Below the pieces are notes generated by a model. The model made no database searches and was not told where the DNA came from. It saw only the letters and a program-made list of their open reading frames with translations. From the NCBI GenBank assembly GCA_004764695.1, contig SMSO01000033.1, positions 1,379,001 to 1,443,000 of the forward strand: a stretch of DNA of 64,000 nt, read 5' to 3'. The stretch's first letter is position 1. Every line of letters starts with the position of its first letter. The DNA is from Schizochytrium sp. TIO01. Its lineage: Eukaryota > Sar > Bigyra > Thraustochytrida > Thraustochytriidae. Shown here one piece after another: positions 1 to 10,788 of the stretch. The position numbers were made by a program, and so were the translations under genes.

Positions 1-1990
1 TAATGTTTGGATACATAGCTGCCACATCTAAGTGATAGATAGTGGGTGTCTCTAAACGAACGGGTGTATCTCTCAACATTTCAAGAGCTTCTACAATCTC
101 GCTTCGTACTTCATCGTAATTGATAACTTCACGACGGGGTGTACCAGTCTCAATTTCAACAGCAAATGTTAGATCTCGATCAATGTTAGCAATGAGTTCA
201 TCGAAAGCCCCAGGATCTAATCTAAACTTTTCAGGCAAATCATCTCTATAAACTCCTGTCTCCAAACATTCAACGTGGCCACCCACATACGTATCCTGCT
301 CAAGTAGCTGACCCTTGTCAGTGAACTTTTGAGCAGCTTCGACTTGCTTGTTAGGACAGAGGATATTTCCGTGACGTGCCTCAACCATGAGAAGCATCTC
401 GCAGAGGGTACCCGAACCTTTACGGAGTACATCCTCCGCGTTGAGCGGAATAATTGTACACAGCGAAAAAATAAACAGGTTGATATACTTGTCGAAGAGA
501 TAGTAAGTTGCGACAGCATCGGACACGGAATACGATGCCATATGGTGAGGTCTTTCGCGCGCAAACCGCACCATGTCTTCTGGATCTACCTCTACGGGGT
601 CATAACCAAGCTTTGCTTTTGTAACAGCCTTCAGACCGCGTGAACCAGCTGGCAAGTAGGAATCACGGTTTACCCAGTACAGACAATCAATGTGCACTGA
701 GCAGCGGCCACGGTACTCACCCTCACGGTTCGCACCTACACCAGTCTCATTACGCAAGTCCATGTCGTATGTAGCAGCACGTTTCTCAATGAATGGCCAA
801 TCAAAAAAGTCACCGTTGTAGGTGACCCAAACGTTTGGACGCAACTCACGGCAGTGCTCAAAAAATCGTCGCAAGGTAGCCTCCTCGTCAGGTTCGTTCA
901 TGACCTCAAAAGGTCCGGCATACTCGGGCTTTGGAGTATATTCAAAGTCCTCAATATCTTCAGTCACAACTTCGCGATTGATGATCAAATAGCCCTGGCC
1001 ATCAAACATATACGAAATCATGAACACTTGGTCAAATGATGCATCAGGGAACTTGTGTGGTTGTTTTGTACACTCAATATCGAAGGCAAGGATTCGTGGT
1101 TCAGCCTTTTCGACAAGGTCAAGTTTGCGCACATCGACACCAACTCCATCAGCACCAGAGCCGTCTGAAATGCGCATGTTTACCTCATACCAACTTCCGA
1201 CATTAATGTCCAAATCAATTGATACACGGGTTTGGTATTGTACATCGTATTCACGGAGATCAATAATGGCCTCCATCAAGTCATCGGGCAAGTCTGCGCC
1301 ACCATCTGCATCGTGACCTCGAAAGTCATAAGCTTCGGCAGCTTTGGAGCGCGACTTATTTACTTTGACAGCATCTTGAATCTCTGCGCGAACACTCATT
1401 AGATCACTCACGTTACGAAAGAATAGTTGAAGTAAAACGCGGTGTTTTCCTGCCAAGTGGTCAGCCATGTCGAGATCTTCGCGGTCCACAATTTCCAGCT
1501 CATCAAGCTCGCTGTTGAAGCGGCGCTCAAGCATTGCCTTGGTCTCTTTGATAAATTCATCTTTGACAAGGACATAGAAGTATGGGCGGTGCATGACCTT
1601 AGACTTGAAGGTGGTACCGTCCTGTTGCAAAAAGTAGAGCTCCAAGCCAGACAGCTCCACAGGTTTTTCCAGCGTAGGGTCGACAACACTGACGGTTGTT
1701 GGCAGCATGTTGAGTAGCCAGCCAACCCGCGCTGGTCCCTCTCGAAACTCATCGAATTGAAACATTTCGTCCACGCGCTCGCCCTGCTCTTTTAAGGCAT
1801 CGCGAAAGTCCTGTGTCGCCTTAGATTTTGGCCTCAAGCGTTGACCACCACCTCCAGCACCGCTTCCACGGTTATCTTCTTGCCTCGAGATGCCTCTGAG
1901 GCCACGTTTCTTAAAGCCTTGGCCACCTTGACGACGGCCCGACCACGCGACTTTCTTTGCGCCGCCTCGTCGACCATTTCCACGCATCAT
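1..1990 (-). CDS. POLE: DNA polymerase epsilon catalytic subunit, N-terminal part (partial)
   Basis: This is the large catalytic subunit of the leading-strand replicative polymerase; it acts in the nucleus. The frame is open from ATG at 1990 to the window edge, about 663 codons, and the rest lies outside. Residues 1-60 are an Arg/Gly-rich tail. From about residue 85 the sequence follows the Pol2 N-terminal domain (GWLLNM, PYFYVLVK). The proofreading exonuclease is intact: Exo I FDIECTK with D304 and E306, Exo II YNGDFFDWPF near residue 393, Exo III YSVSDAVATYYLFDKY near 490. The last codons read VAAMYPNI, the start of the B-family polymerase motif A region. The Exo I context has ECTK where animal and fungal enzymes have ETTK. 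No intron or frame break is visible. An in-frame second ATG directly follows the first. Identification is from family knowledge and is very secure. Confidence 0.96.
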   Translation of the reverse strand, partial: MMRGNGRRGGAKKVAWSGRRQGGQGFKKRGLRGISRQEDNRGSGAGGGGQRLRPKSKATQDFRDALKEQGERVDEMFQFDEFREGPARVGWLLNMLPTTVSVVDPTLEKPVELSGLELYFLQQDGTTFKSKVMHRPYFYVLVKDEFIKETKAMLERRFNSELDELEIVDREDLDMADHLAGKHRVLLQLFFRNVSDLMSVRAEIQDAVKVNKSRSKAAEAYDFRGHDADGGADLPDDLMEAIIDLREYDVQYQTRVSIDLDINVGSWYEVNMRISDGSGADGVGVDVRKLDLVEKAEPRILAFDIECTKQPHKFPDASFDQVFMISYMFDGQGYLIINREVVTEDIEDFEYTPKPEYAGPFEVMNEPDEEATLRRFFEHCRELRPNVWVTYNGDFFDWPFIEKRAATYDMDLRNETGVGANREGEYRGRCSVHIDCLYWVNRDSYLPAGSRGLKAVTKAKLGYDPVEVDPEDMVRFARERPHHMASYSVSDAVATYYLFDKYINLFIFSLCTIIPLNAEDVLRKGSGTLCEMLLMVEARHGNILCPNKQVEAAQKFTDKGQLLEQDTYVGGHVECLETGVYRDDLPEKFRLDPGAFDELIANIDRDLTFAVEIETGTPRREVINYDEVRSEIVEALEMLRDTPVRLETPTIYHLDVAAMYPNI

Positions 1991-3269
1991 TTTGTACTTG
2001 GATTAAGTGAAGAACTGCAAGCACCTCAATTTATCGCAAGAGAATGAAATGGTTGATTTTACCGAGTAAATTTTGTGAATCAAACTGGTTGTGAGTTGCA
2101 CAATAAATGCAAGAGCTATTCTTGATTGAAGTTATAATCCTCTTGCAAGCCAGAAAACGTATCGATCACCTTGCCTTGGCTTTTCTGTGTTGTATGACGC
2201 AAGAAAGCACGCCACAGACCTTGTTCGTGCGTCTCAACGACGAGGCAATCAGTAAGCGAACTCGACCCTGTCCTTTAAATTGGCTGAGACCACACACAGG
2301 TCCCCACCCAGCCAGCAGGCCCTCTCCTTGGGCCTACGCGAGCCTAAACGCGCACCCCACCGGTCCTGAGCGGTCGGTGGTTCGTAGTTTGCAACTTCAA
2401 ACAGAAGAAGAATAAAAGTTCTCCACCGACGATAAAAGTTTTCAAAAGTCTCCCTTCCCTACCACTTTGAACTAACCTAACGGCGACTTTGCAGATTTAA
2501 AATGCATCAACTCCATGGTTATATTTTGAGTTGCGCAAGCAGCAGTTGAGGCGAATAGTGATAGTTAGCAATCTTAGAATCCTTCGTTCTGAGTGTCATG
2601 ATGTGCAAGGAGGCTATTGAAGTTGTCTTGGTCTTCAATTACTCGCTCCAATGAGGTCCACTTATGATTGTCAGTTTCCTACTGATCTCATAACCTCATA
2701 ATAAGGGCTTTATTTTAGTGGTCGTTAGGTTGAGTTTACTATAATTGCAGTTAGCTCACTGTTAGGGTAGGTACATGTGCTAGGATCTTGTAATGGGAAG
2801 TATGTCTGAGTGATTTCGAGGAAAAGGATAGCCTCTCTGAGAAAATGCCTAGTGGCTAATATTGTACCTTGAAAGGGAAGACTTCATGAAAATAATCAAA
2901 TTGAGAGAATTACTATATAAAAGTGACGCTAAATTATATCTTTGAGTAGTAGCTTTTGCTACCACGATGTGATTTGAACCAACAATATTCAAGCCTGTAT
3001 ATGATCTTTTCAATATCGATTTCTGTTTCAATCTTCTAGTGTCTTATGCATCAAGATTGGGCCGAAGACAGACAGTCTAAAATAGGATTATAATCTGCTC
3101 GTCTGCTAATTTACTTGATCCAGTCGAATTTTAATCTTTGTTCAGTGCTGCTTTCTTTATGAATGGGTACCATTCATACCTGGGAAATGCTATTACTGCC
3201 ATATGTTTCTGTATGAAAGTATCTCAAATGCAGAGATCCTCTTATACATGCTCATATGCTCAGTCACAT
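1991..3269. other. Intergenic region upstream of POLE, with two GC-rich hairpins
   Basis: No convincing gene; short open frames here lack coding-like composition. Two adjacent GC-rich inverted repeats stand out: 2317-2335 (AGGCCC / GGGCCT, 7-nt loop) and 2357-2380 (CCACCG / CGGTGG, with an alternative inner ACCG / CGGT pairing). They lie 330-390 bp upstream of the POLE start codon and may belong to its promoter or 5' leader; that is inference. The remainder, about 2.4-3.27 kb, is AT-rich and without recognisable features. Confidence 0.5.
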
Positions 3270-3680
3270 TCATATGACGGTAATAATCTCTGCACCGGTA
3301 TTCAAACCGCACCCCAGGATCTCATAGTTGGGATCATTCTCAGCAAGAACCCGCAAAGCCTCACATGCCTGTTTGCCCACCCACGTTTGCTCAATGTATG
3401 CTCATCTCGGCCAAATGTCTTGCGTCCATATTCAAACTTTGTTCCAGGATCCTGAAGGCACGATCGTTTAAAGCGAGGACTCTTAGCGCGACACATGCGT
3501 ATATTTGCACGTTTGGGTCCATTCGTTATAATCTCTGCATTTACATTTGAACCCTTTCCTTGGTTTCAATCATTTCAAGCTAGCTAGGATTCACAATGTG
3601 CAACATAATGTATATTTACACGAATACATCTAATCGTTGTGCGCGCATGATGATCGCGAGCTCTGTATTCACATTTAGAT
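3270..3680 (-). pseudogene. Decayed armadillo (ARM)-repeat protein fragment
   Basis: Two fragments in different frames on the minus strand read as armadillo repeats. 3522-3391 contains ACVALRVLALNDRAFRIL. 3383-3270 contains ACEALRVLAENDPNYEIL followed by LNTGAEIIT. The start of the shared motif (GCATGT) is at 3498 and 3368, a period of 130 bp, close to the 126 bp expected of a 42-residue ARM repeat plus a frameshift. Upstream, about 3560-3680, a third more degraded unit still shows CES, NDRN and NAEIIT. Every unit ends in a stop or frame change, and no flanking ORF extends it. It looks like a relic of a tandem ARM-repeat gene. The intact parent is not in this window. Confidence 0.65.
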
Positions 3681-4073
3681 TTTGCAACAAGATCCGTTAG
3701 TAGCAACCCTAAGAGCAAACAAAACTCAGCAACAATCGAAATGGACCTATTGTTTGCGAATCACTTGTGTATAGCAATTTGAAAGAAGGTCGTCAGTTGT
3801 GACCATGACTTGAACTTAAACAAGAGAAAAAGAGAAAGAATCAAGAAAAAAAAAAAGAAAAACCAGATGGCTGACATATTATAAGCAGAGATTACGGGAT
3901 GGCAAGGGGTGGGAGGCGAGGCGACAAAGCGAGCCTCTATCCACCTCCCCACCAATAGGAACGAAAGAAAGTAAAAGTGCTTTTAACTATAAAAGCGATG
4001 AACAGGACAAGTACGTTGAAAGTCTCGATCATTGTGCTTGAAGGTTGAAATGCGGCAATTTCAATGATGATAT
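3681..4073. other. Intergenic region downstream of tRNase Z
   Basis: No gene seen. AT-rich, with an A-rich tract around 3825-3860 (minus strand T-rich). It probably holds the 3' untranslated region and polyadenylation site of the tRNase Z gene, whose candidate extended frame stops at 4074. Confidence 0.4.
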
Positions 4074-4290
4074 TCAAGAAGAAGAGGTTCGGTGATAGAT
4101 GATTCTGCTCAGAAAGCGTTTCTTACGGAGTATGCGCATGTGCGGACGGATTGCATGTCGAGCAGCAGCAGCGGCTTGACCAGGCGTAAGGGGATTTCGA
4201 CTAGAACTAGTCACTTCGTTTGGAACCACTTCTTCATCCTCTGGAGCATCCAAATCATCATCTGAATCATCTACAGAGCCGCTAGATCCA
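4074..4290 (-). other. Candidate +1-frame C-terminal extension of tRNase Z
   Basis: Directly after the UGA at 4293-4291 the +1 frame is open for 72 codons to the stop at 4074. It continues the acidic Ser/Asp character of the upstream tail (VDDSDDDLDAPEDEE) and then becomes basic (RILRKKRFLSRIIYHR). The junction reads UCC UGA U, identical to the +1 shift site of animal antizyme mRNAs, but no stimulatory structure was identified. Alternatives are a one-base assembly insertion or simply untranslated sequence. The protein-like composition favours translation or recent translation; the mechanism is undetermined. Confidence 0.35.
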
Positions 4291-6129
4291 TCAGGAAGAT
4301 TCTTCCATGTCCTCTGAATCATTAGATACATCCTCTTCTCCAGAAAGGAAATCGAAATCAAAATCATCCGAGGATGCAAAGCTATCCGTGTCCTTCAGAT
4401 CTGGACTAATAATACGGCTTGCTTGCTTGTAAACGTCCTCGATTTCGTTTGAACTGGGGCGAAATCCCTGCAGACGCAAAGTGAGATCTACACTTTCCTC
4501 TTCAGAACTTTCAAAGACTTTTCGTGCAAAGTTCACAAAACTTTCGTACGATGACTTCAGAACACGATTTGTGTCAGTACGCGACTCGTGCCATGCACCA
4601 AAGATGTCGAATCTCTCTAGATCATTGGAGATGAAAACATCGCCGTTGCGGAATGTCTCCTTTGCGGAAGCCTGCAAAGCATTGGACACGCGTAGCATTT
4701 CGCGAGTAATAGGATACCTCTCAGGGATCATGCCTACATAGCGTGAACTAAAATGCGTAAGAATTAAACTTTTGGCACCAATTGCCTCTGCAAAAGCTCC
4801 TGCGAGCTGTGGTGTCGAATGGCCATGGCTCAAAGTGCGATCCAAGAGAGCTTTACTCATACGTTCATCATGCCAGGCGCCAGTGAGAGCTGGGAGGTAA
4901 GCGTTTGTGGATTCGTGTAAAAGCACATCAGCATTTGCAGCGAGACCAGCAATATTTGATGCATCGCAAGTGTCGCCAAGAATGACAACCTTCCTTCCAG
5001 GTTTGCTAGGACCAATCATGTCTTCTGGTTTTAACAGTCCTGTTGGGAGCTTGAGTTCATAACCGGACTTGAGGTAGCGAAGCGAGCGCAAAGGATCCCG
5101 GACCCCAATAGTATTAAACAGTTCGCGATTTTCCGGCTGTCTGAGGATCTGTTTTACGCGCTGTCCATCTAGCGACCCTGGGTATGACCGCTCTTCAATC
5201 ACATATCCGATGCAAGGTACATTCTGCGAGTGTCGTACTCGTGCTGCACATATTTTCGCAACATTGCTAGGATCATGTTGGTTGGGGGGGAACACCGTCG
5301 GGATGTCATCCCAAACGTTGTACTCATTACTGCGAATGTTTGGACCGAGGATTTCGCATGGGTGCAGTGTGTTGTGAACAACCTCGTCCTCTGGTTTAGA
5401 GACGGGCGTCCTGTACGGATGTAACTCCGTCACCACGTATTTATATGGGAAGTGAACGCCAGATGCAAGTAACATGGTTCTCAGTGCAATGCGCAGGTTT
5501 GGTGGTCCAAAAATCTCAAGTGGAGGAAGCTCGTTCTTCCTTTGTCGCGTGTTATGGTCGGCGGCGTCTATGGCAGGCTCGCACATTGCGCACATGAGGG
5601 AAGGCAGTCCGAAGAAGTGATCTCCATGAAGATGTGTGATGTATATGCGTGAGATGGCGCCCAGCCTAACGTCGCAGCTGGAGCGCACGCTGGTCTGAGT
5701 GGTCTCGCCACAGTCAAAGAGCCAGGCTGTCCTGCCAAATGTCAGGGCGGAAGCAGACACATTGCGCGTCTTCGTCTGCGCCATGCTGCCAGTGCCGAGA
5801 GTCACGAGCTGCATCTTGGGCGGGCTGAGCCGGCTGCCAGGCCCCTGGTTGTTATCGACACCCTCATGGTATTTACCTAGTACTTTACTAACGATGGGGT
5901 CGTCTAGCCTGCCACCAGAAGGGTTCTCGCGCAGGTCTGCGGTGCCGCGCGATGAGCTGTGTTTGTTGCTGCTACGTCCATACCTCCGTTGCGAATGCCG
6001 CTCACCACCCTTGGACGAAGCCGCCTTAACACCTTTGGATGAGGCGTCCGAGCTCAAACTCGACGCCCATCGTACTCCGTGGCAAGGTGACGCAGGCTGC
6101 AGCCGAAGCACGCGTATTGAGCTCCACAT
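4291..6129 (-). CDS. tRNase Z (RNase Z), short-type body, probably mitochondrial
   Basis: Zinc-dependent endonuclease that removes 3' trailers from precursor tRNAs. The metallo-beta-lactamase motif HLHGDH is at residues 166-171 when counted from ATG 6129. Downstream are further family blocks: VVILGDTCDAS, LLHESTNAY, SHGHSTPQLAG and LILTHFSSRY. The core begins near residue 105 (LVTLGTGSMAQTKTRN). The open frame continues upstream to a TTG at 6357, but the first ATG is 6129. It starts a peptide rich in Arg, Ser and Leu and lacking acids (MWSSIRVLRLQPASP), typical of a mitochondrial targeting sequence. The length, 612 codons, exceeds the usual 300-360 of short tRNase Z because of the N-terminal extension and a long acidic C-terminus ending in MEESS. 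A single gene could serve nucleus and mitochondrion by alternative starts; this is not shown here. Confidence 0.92.
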   Translation of the reverse strand: MWSSIRVLRLQPASPCHGVRWASSLSSDASSKGVKAASSKGGERHSQRRYGRSSNKHSSSRGTADLRENPSGGRLDDPIVSKVLGKYHEGVDNNQGPGSRLSPPKMQLVTLGTGSMAQTKTRNVSASALTFGRTAWLFDCGETTQTSVRSSCDVRLGAISRIYITHLHGDHFFGLPSLMCAMCEPAIDAADHNTRQRKNELPPLEIFGPPNLRIALRTMLLASGVHFPYKYVVTELHPYRTPVSKPEDEVVHNTLHPCEILGPNIRSNEYNVWDDIPTVFPPNQHDPSNVAKICAARVRHSQNVPCIGYVIEERSYPGSLDGQRVKQILRQPENRELFNTIGVRDPLRSLRYLKSGYELKLPTGLLKPEDMIGPSKPGRKVVILGDTCDASNIAGLAANADVLLHESTNAYLPALTGAWHDERMSKALLDRTLSHGHSTPQLAGAFAEAIGAKSLILTHFSSRYVGMIPERYPITREMLRVSNALQASAKETFRNGDVFISNDLERFDIFGAWHESRTDTNRVLKSSYESFVNFARKVFESSEEESVDLTLRLQGFRPSSNEIEDVYKQASRIISPDLKDTDSFASSDDFDFDFLSGEEDVSNDSEDMEESS

Positions 6130-7555
6130 GGAATCAAACCTGCGCAATGGCACACCAAAGTTTTGAATTTTTGGATTTTGAATTTCGCGAGGAGCTACCG
6201 CACTTCCCCAGCGCCCACGCCAAGGAACAGTGGACGAGCTTAGCCCGCGCAAAATCTTGCCGAATGGCTCGAGACCGCCTGAGGTGCGGACGGAGAGCAA
6301 AGATGGGGAAGGAATCAAAGGAAACCTCGAGGCCGGCAGCAAGAATCTTCGTGCCAAAGGACCCCCGCCTTAGGCAAAAAGCTAAGCGGGGCAGGGTAGG
6401 CCGCCCCTGTGTTTAAGTCCACGGACTTCACGCCCTCAAGGCGCCCGCGGGCCCTGGATATGCACAGGGAGCGCTCTGAACGGCGCACGTGGGCTCTGCG
6501 GCGGTCAGCAATTCAATGAACCAACATCCCATTTATTTCATAAGCCTTTTCTTCTCGCTCTATGTAGCAGCAATATCTAACTTGTGCGAAGTGAAGAAAG
6601 CCACTATAAGTGAAGTATTCAGGTCACATACAATCGAGATTATAAAATCACCCATAGTAGAGAAAACATGGAAGTAGCGGTTAAAGGGCAGCTTTTCTCG
6701 TTTTTTTTGTTTGTTTTTTTCCTGCTCTCGTAGTTTTTAACAAGGAATATATATATATATCAAGGACATAATAAGTGATCTACTGGTCGTGAGGAGAGCG
6801 CAGCATACCCCCATAGGAGCAGCATTCGTATTATACTTGGGGGTAAGGAGGGAATGGTCACCCGGGAGTCAATCAGAAAGATGCACCAGAAGCGAGACGA
6901 ATGCGAGCGGTCAAGAGCGAAGCGACGTGTCTTATATCACATCATAGTGTGAAGGAGGCGGATATTCAGAAAGTAGTGTCGAGTAGAGAGGCACAGTTGC
7001 AGAGATTGGCTTCCGTAGAGTGCTGCATTAGATTGATTTTACATTGAAAGGGCTGGGCATTTTAAGTTATAATAATATATCAACTCAGATGTTGACTAAC
7101 AAGCTCATATCTATCGTAGGGAGTGTTGAAAAAGCCAAGCGATCGGTCAATCCAGATAAAATCAGCAAGGAGAGATAGAGCTGGTACTAGGAGGTACTTG
7201 TAGCAAATTCAATTTCAAGTATTTTTAAATATAAGCCTATGTGTAGTCAGTCTTACATTAAATTTTCTCAGTTAAATGACCATTTCCATAAACAGGTTTA
7301 ATCTATATACGTATGATTAACAAGGTGTACAGAAGCATATGATTCTTATCGCACACAGGGTGGTAATCTATGACAGACTGTTGACTTGCCAATATATTTC
7401 TAGCATGCTGATGTGGACGAGAAGGCACGTTCAGTCTGGGTCATCTGAAATGTCTCGAGTCAAAGCAAACCCAAAACATTTCATTTTAGAGCCTTGATCC
7501 ATTTGCTTAGCAGATCAGAGTTTGCTTTTAATTAATACACAGCAAGAAAAGTAAG
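6130..7555. other. Divergent intergenic region between tRNase Z and the 7556 gene
   Basis: 1.4 kb with no supported gene. The half next to tRNase Z (6130-6490) is GC-rich and open on the minus strand without an ATG. The rest is AT-rich, with short T and TA runs at about 6700-6760. Promoters of both divergent genes must lie here; no clear TATA box could be assigned. Confidence 0.5.
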
Positions 7556-9046
7556 ATGGGTATCGAGGTTGCACCAGATGTGATTCTCCGGGTTCAGGGT
7601 ATCGAGCATCATGTGTGGCATATTCATAGCGAAGTGCTGAAGAAAGCAGCCGGTGCATTGCAGTTTAAGTCTGCAACAAATCAAGTTAACAATTCCTGTA
7701 GGGCTCACGACGGGTACAGCTCAAAATACAAAGTTTATCCAAGCATAACAACGCTTGAGATTGACTGGCCGGAAGCTTTCAGTAATGCCAGTGGATCCGC
7801 TGAAGAAACAGTGTGTGCAACTCTTCTTTTAGTCTATCACCGTGGAGGTTCCAGCAAGTCCGCGCCATGGACTGAGCCAGGAGCTGTGACGCAAGCATTA
7901 CGCACATTGGTAGGTTGCCAAAAGGCTCCACACGTTATTATTGAAAGCTTCTTGCACAATGCACTTCGCGCATTTGAACGAGCTTGCAACCCAACTATAG
8001 AAGACCTTCGCAGCATTCGACAGAAAAGTGGTTCTACGGCCAATCTTGTCGAGCTCATTAGCAAAGCGATGGACCTTTGTGGACAAGCGCTTTCACTCAA
8101 TCGCCAACAGATTCGCTATCAGCAACATCAAGAACTGCAGTGCAAACATCTGGAACAAGACTGCCCACCGGGACAACATCAACATCACAAGGATAAGGAA
8201 AACTTTCCCTTTGTAAAGGTGGTGAAGGTAACAAGCGAAACTGATCCCTTTGATAACGGCTGTGTAATCTCCGAGGCGAAACGCTGTGATAATATTGTTG
8301 ATAGACACTCCGTGCCAGACAAATCCCATTCAAAAAGTCCAAATCAAGTCCAAACAGCCCAAACTAATAATACGAGTACTCGCGATCAAACGGAACAAAA
8401 AGAACTATCCTTAGTGTTGCAGCATTCATCTGCCAAGGAGACTCACTCTCGTGAAGAATTAAACACACCACAGGAATTCGGGGAGCATGAAAAGGGTGCA
8501 ACTAAGCAATGTGTTACTGATGATGTAAGCTCAGAGCGCGATCTTGCTGATGTGCTTCAACAACTTGCGGGCGCACATCGAAAAGTTGCTCGTCTCAGTC
8601 GTCTCCTGGAAGTCAAGCTCCAAGATAATGTCAGAATGGGTGAGCATTTACAGCGGATCGAGGATCAGAACCGTCGCTTAGTGGAAAGAAATGCTGCTTT
8701 GCAAGCAGATTACAAACGAAAAAACGAAGAAGACAAGTCATCGGCTAACAGGGCCATCAAAGATAGCAAAATCCAAGCAGCACAAGCTAAAAAACCCAAG
8801 CCACCAACATCAAAACAATCATCCCACCATCCTTATTCCCGAAAATCTCAGGCTCCACGCTGCGCAGCTGGTAATGAGGGAAACGTTCTTCATACTCGCA
8901 TAGCTCGTGCTTGCCAAGCTGGTTCTTCTCATATTCACGTGCCATCTTCTGCACACACTGATGTTAAATCTTCGAGCCCGAAATATCAATCCAAGAAACC
9001 TACTCCTAGTATTGCCAATCCCTGTGTTAAGCGTGGAAATCCCTAA
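7556..9046 (+). CDS. Unknown protein with a short coiled coil and basic tail
   Basis: 496 codons from an ATG in good context (AAG ATG G). Residues 1-190 look globular, with alternating hydrophobic segments. A stretch near residues 20-40 (VWHIHSEVLKKAAGAL) faintly recalls the start of a BTB/POZ fold, but I do not claim the domain. Residues 190-320 are polar, His/Gln/Asn-rich and probably disordered. About 325-395 is a heptad-rich coiled coil (DLADVLQQLAGAHRKVARL, HLQRIEDQNRRLVERN). The last 100 residues are basic, Ser/Lys/Pro-rich and low complexity. No signal peptide or membrane segment is seen. Function is not recognised; a scaffold or adaptor would fit the architecture. Confidence 0.75.
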   Translation: MGIEVAPDVILRVQGIEHHVWHIHSEVLKKAAGALQFKSATNQVNNSCRAHDGYSSKYKVYPSITTLEIDWPEAFSNASGSAEETVCATLLLVYHRGGSSKSAPWTEPGAVTQALRTLVGCQKAPHVIIESFLHNALRAFERACNPTIEDLRSIRQKSGSTANLVELISKAMDLCGQALSLNRQQIRYQQHQELQCKHLEQDCPPGQHQHHKDKENFPFVKVVKVTSETDPFDNGCVISEAKRCDNIVDRHSVPDKSHSKSPNQVQTAQTNNTSTRDQTEQKELSLVLQHSSAKETHSREELNTPQEFGEHEKGATKQCVTDDVSSERDLADVLQQLAGAHRKVARLSRLLEVKLQDNVRMGEHLQRIEDQNRRLVERNAALQADYKRKNEEDKSSANRAIKDSKIQAAQAKKPKPPTSKQSSHHPYSRKSQAPRCAAGNEGNVLHTRIARACQAGSSHIHVPSSAHTDVKSSSPKYQSKKPTPSIANPCVKRGNP

Positions 9047-9258
9047 AATTTGTACATTGACAAACCAAATGCTGCGGTTTAGATTGCAGACGCAGCATCA
9101 TCAGACCTGTGACCGTGACAATCTTTTTGTTTGAGATGAAAACCAAATTAGACCCAGGCTGACTAAAGAAAAAAGTCTTGAAAGAAGAGAGCGCGCATTA
9201 CACCTAGGTAGAGGTACTAGCTAAAATGTCATAACAAATTATATACAGCATAGTTTAA

Positions 9259-9308
<50 letters not shown>
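9259..9308. repeat. (AAT)n trinucleotide microsatellite
   Basis: About 16 uninterrupted AAT units. The minus-strand poly-Leu open frame across it is an artefact of the repeat. Confidence 0.95.
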
Positions 9309-9310
<2 letters not shown>

Positions 9311-10706
9311 TAGATAGACAAATAAACTTGAAAATAATATTTAAAATGAAAGTCACTTTTTTAAAGTTAGAAAAGAAGGATAAGAATAAAGAACTAGTCT
9401 TACTATTTATATTTGGTATTCTCAGGTTATCTCCCCTATATGGTTTCTCTAGTATGGGATCCCCTTCAAAGTAGAAATTACCATCACCTAGAACCTCGTT
9501 TGGCCAGCTGTCCTGTTTGTTCTTGCTAATGTCCACGCCACTTATAAAAGTCATTGAGAACCTTGAAGTTCTCGTATCCGACACATCGTTTCTGTCCCTT
9601 TGTACGGTCCCAAAGATTATCATTAAGTGGTCCAACGCCACTATAAGTCTCTTGTTTCCTATTTCCCCGACTATCCGCTACCCTAACCCGCTTCCACTCT
9701 ACCCCTCAACTGTCTGTTGATCCCTCCTTTCAAGGGTACACATTAAAAAATATCAATATCGAGCAGACCTAGGTACTACAGCATTCTAACCGAAAGCTTA
9801 GCAACAGTATATTCTCCGAGTGCAAGAAGAACTCCCGAGACGCGCTGCCACTGGCTAGGTCTAGCTAGCTGTTCTTCTGTTATTGTGGCGTTTTTCATCC
9901 TTCAAGTTGTTTATTCTGGCGCTCTTCGTCGCTGCGGCCGGACCCGATTCCACTTCTTCGCAGCCGCGTCTCCGGAGGAGCGCAAGAGATGCCACAGGTA
10001 CTTAAGGCTGCGAAACTCAGGATAATTGGCGCATACTCTTCAATATTTTGCATCCTGGCGCCGCTGTTGAAATGACAACGACCACTCTCGAGAATGTCTT
10101 CTCGAATCATGAAGCAGCACCGACCTGCGGTGAGAAAGTATTCCCCTTCCCCTCTTAAGTCCTAAAACACTCTTGTCCTCCTCTCCTCTGACCACCGCAT
10201 CATCCTCCCTCTCACAACCCCTTCAAACCACTCTGAGAGCACTTTGCCTCTATCGCCACTGGCTTGTCTTACATGTATATGCACTATACACGTTTCTCCA
10301 CAGTAAGGGATGGCGGCCTGGTTTTCCCTCTGAGAATTAGATCCTCCACTGCCTCTCCCTCCACTGGCGTTGCCTCTGGGGTTCCAGACTCTTGCCCAGG
10401 TCCTGGCGCTGATTTGGAGTGCCTTCTCGCCAATCTTTGAGCTGCCTGCGAGTGCGAACTAAAGCCGTGTCTCGGGGGACTTAATCGCTGTCTATTCCTC
10501 CTTTTCGAGGGCTTCTCTGCTGCAAAGGCTGCCAAACTCTCGCTTGTATCTCGAATCCCTCTGATCTGATATCTTCTGATCTCTCTTTCTTCTTTCTTCT
10601 TTCCTCTTCCTTCTTCCCTTAGTCAGTCTCTTCTTCGACTTCGTAAGTGCTAACCTCCTTACTACGCGCTACCTACCAACCCACCTAAGTGCTACTTGGG
10701 AGTCGT

Positions 10707-10712
10707 AAGGAA

Positions 10713-10786
<74 letters not shown>

Positions 10787-10788
10787 AG
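10707..10788. repeat. (GAAA)n tetranucleotide microsatellite
   Basis: Begins with GGAA units and continues as about 18 GAAA units. The + strand is purely purine over roughly 80 nt. Confidence 0.95.

Noticed and set aside
2940-2990. tRNA-like B-box word (GGTTCAAATC on the minus strand)
   Set aside because: No matching T-stem, acceptor stem or A-box at tRNA distance.
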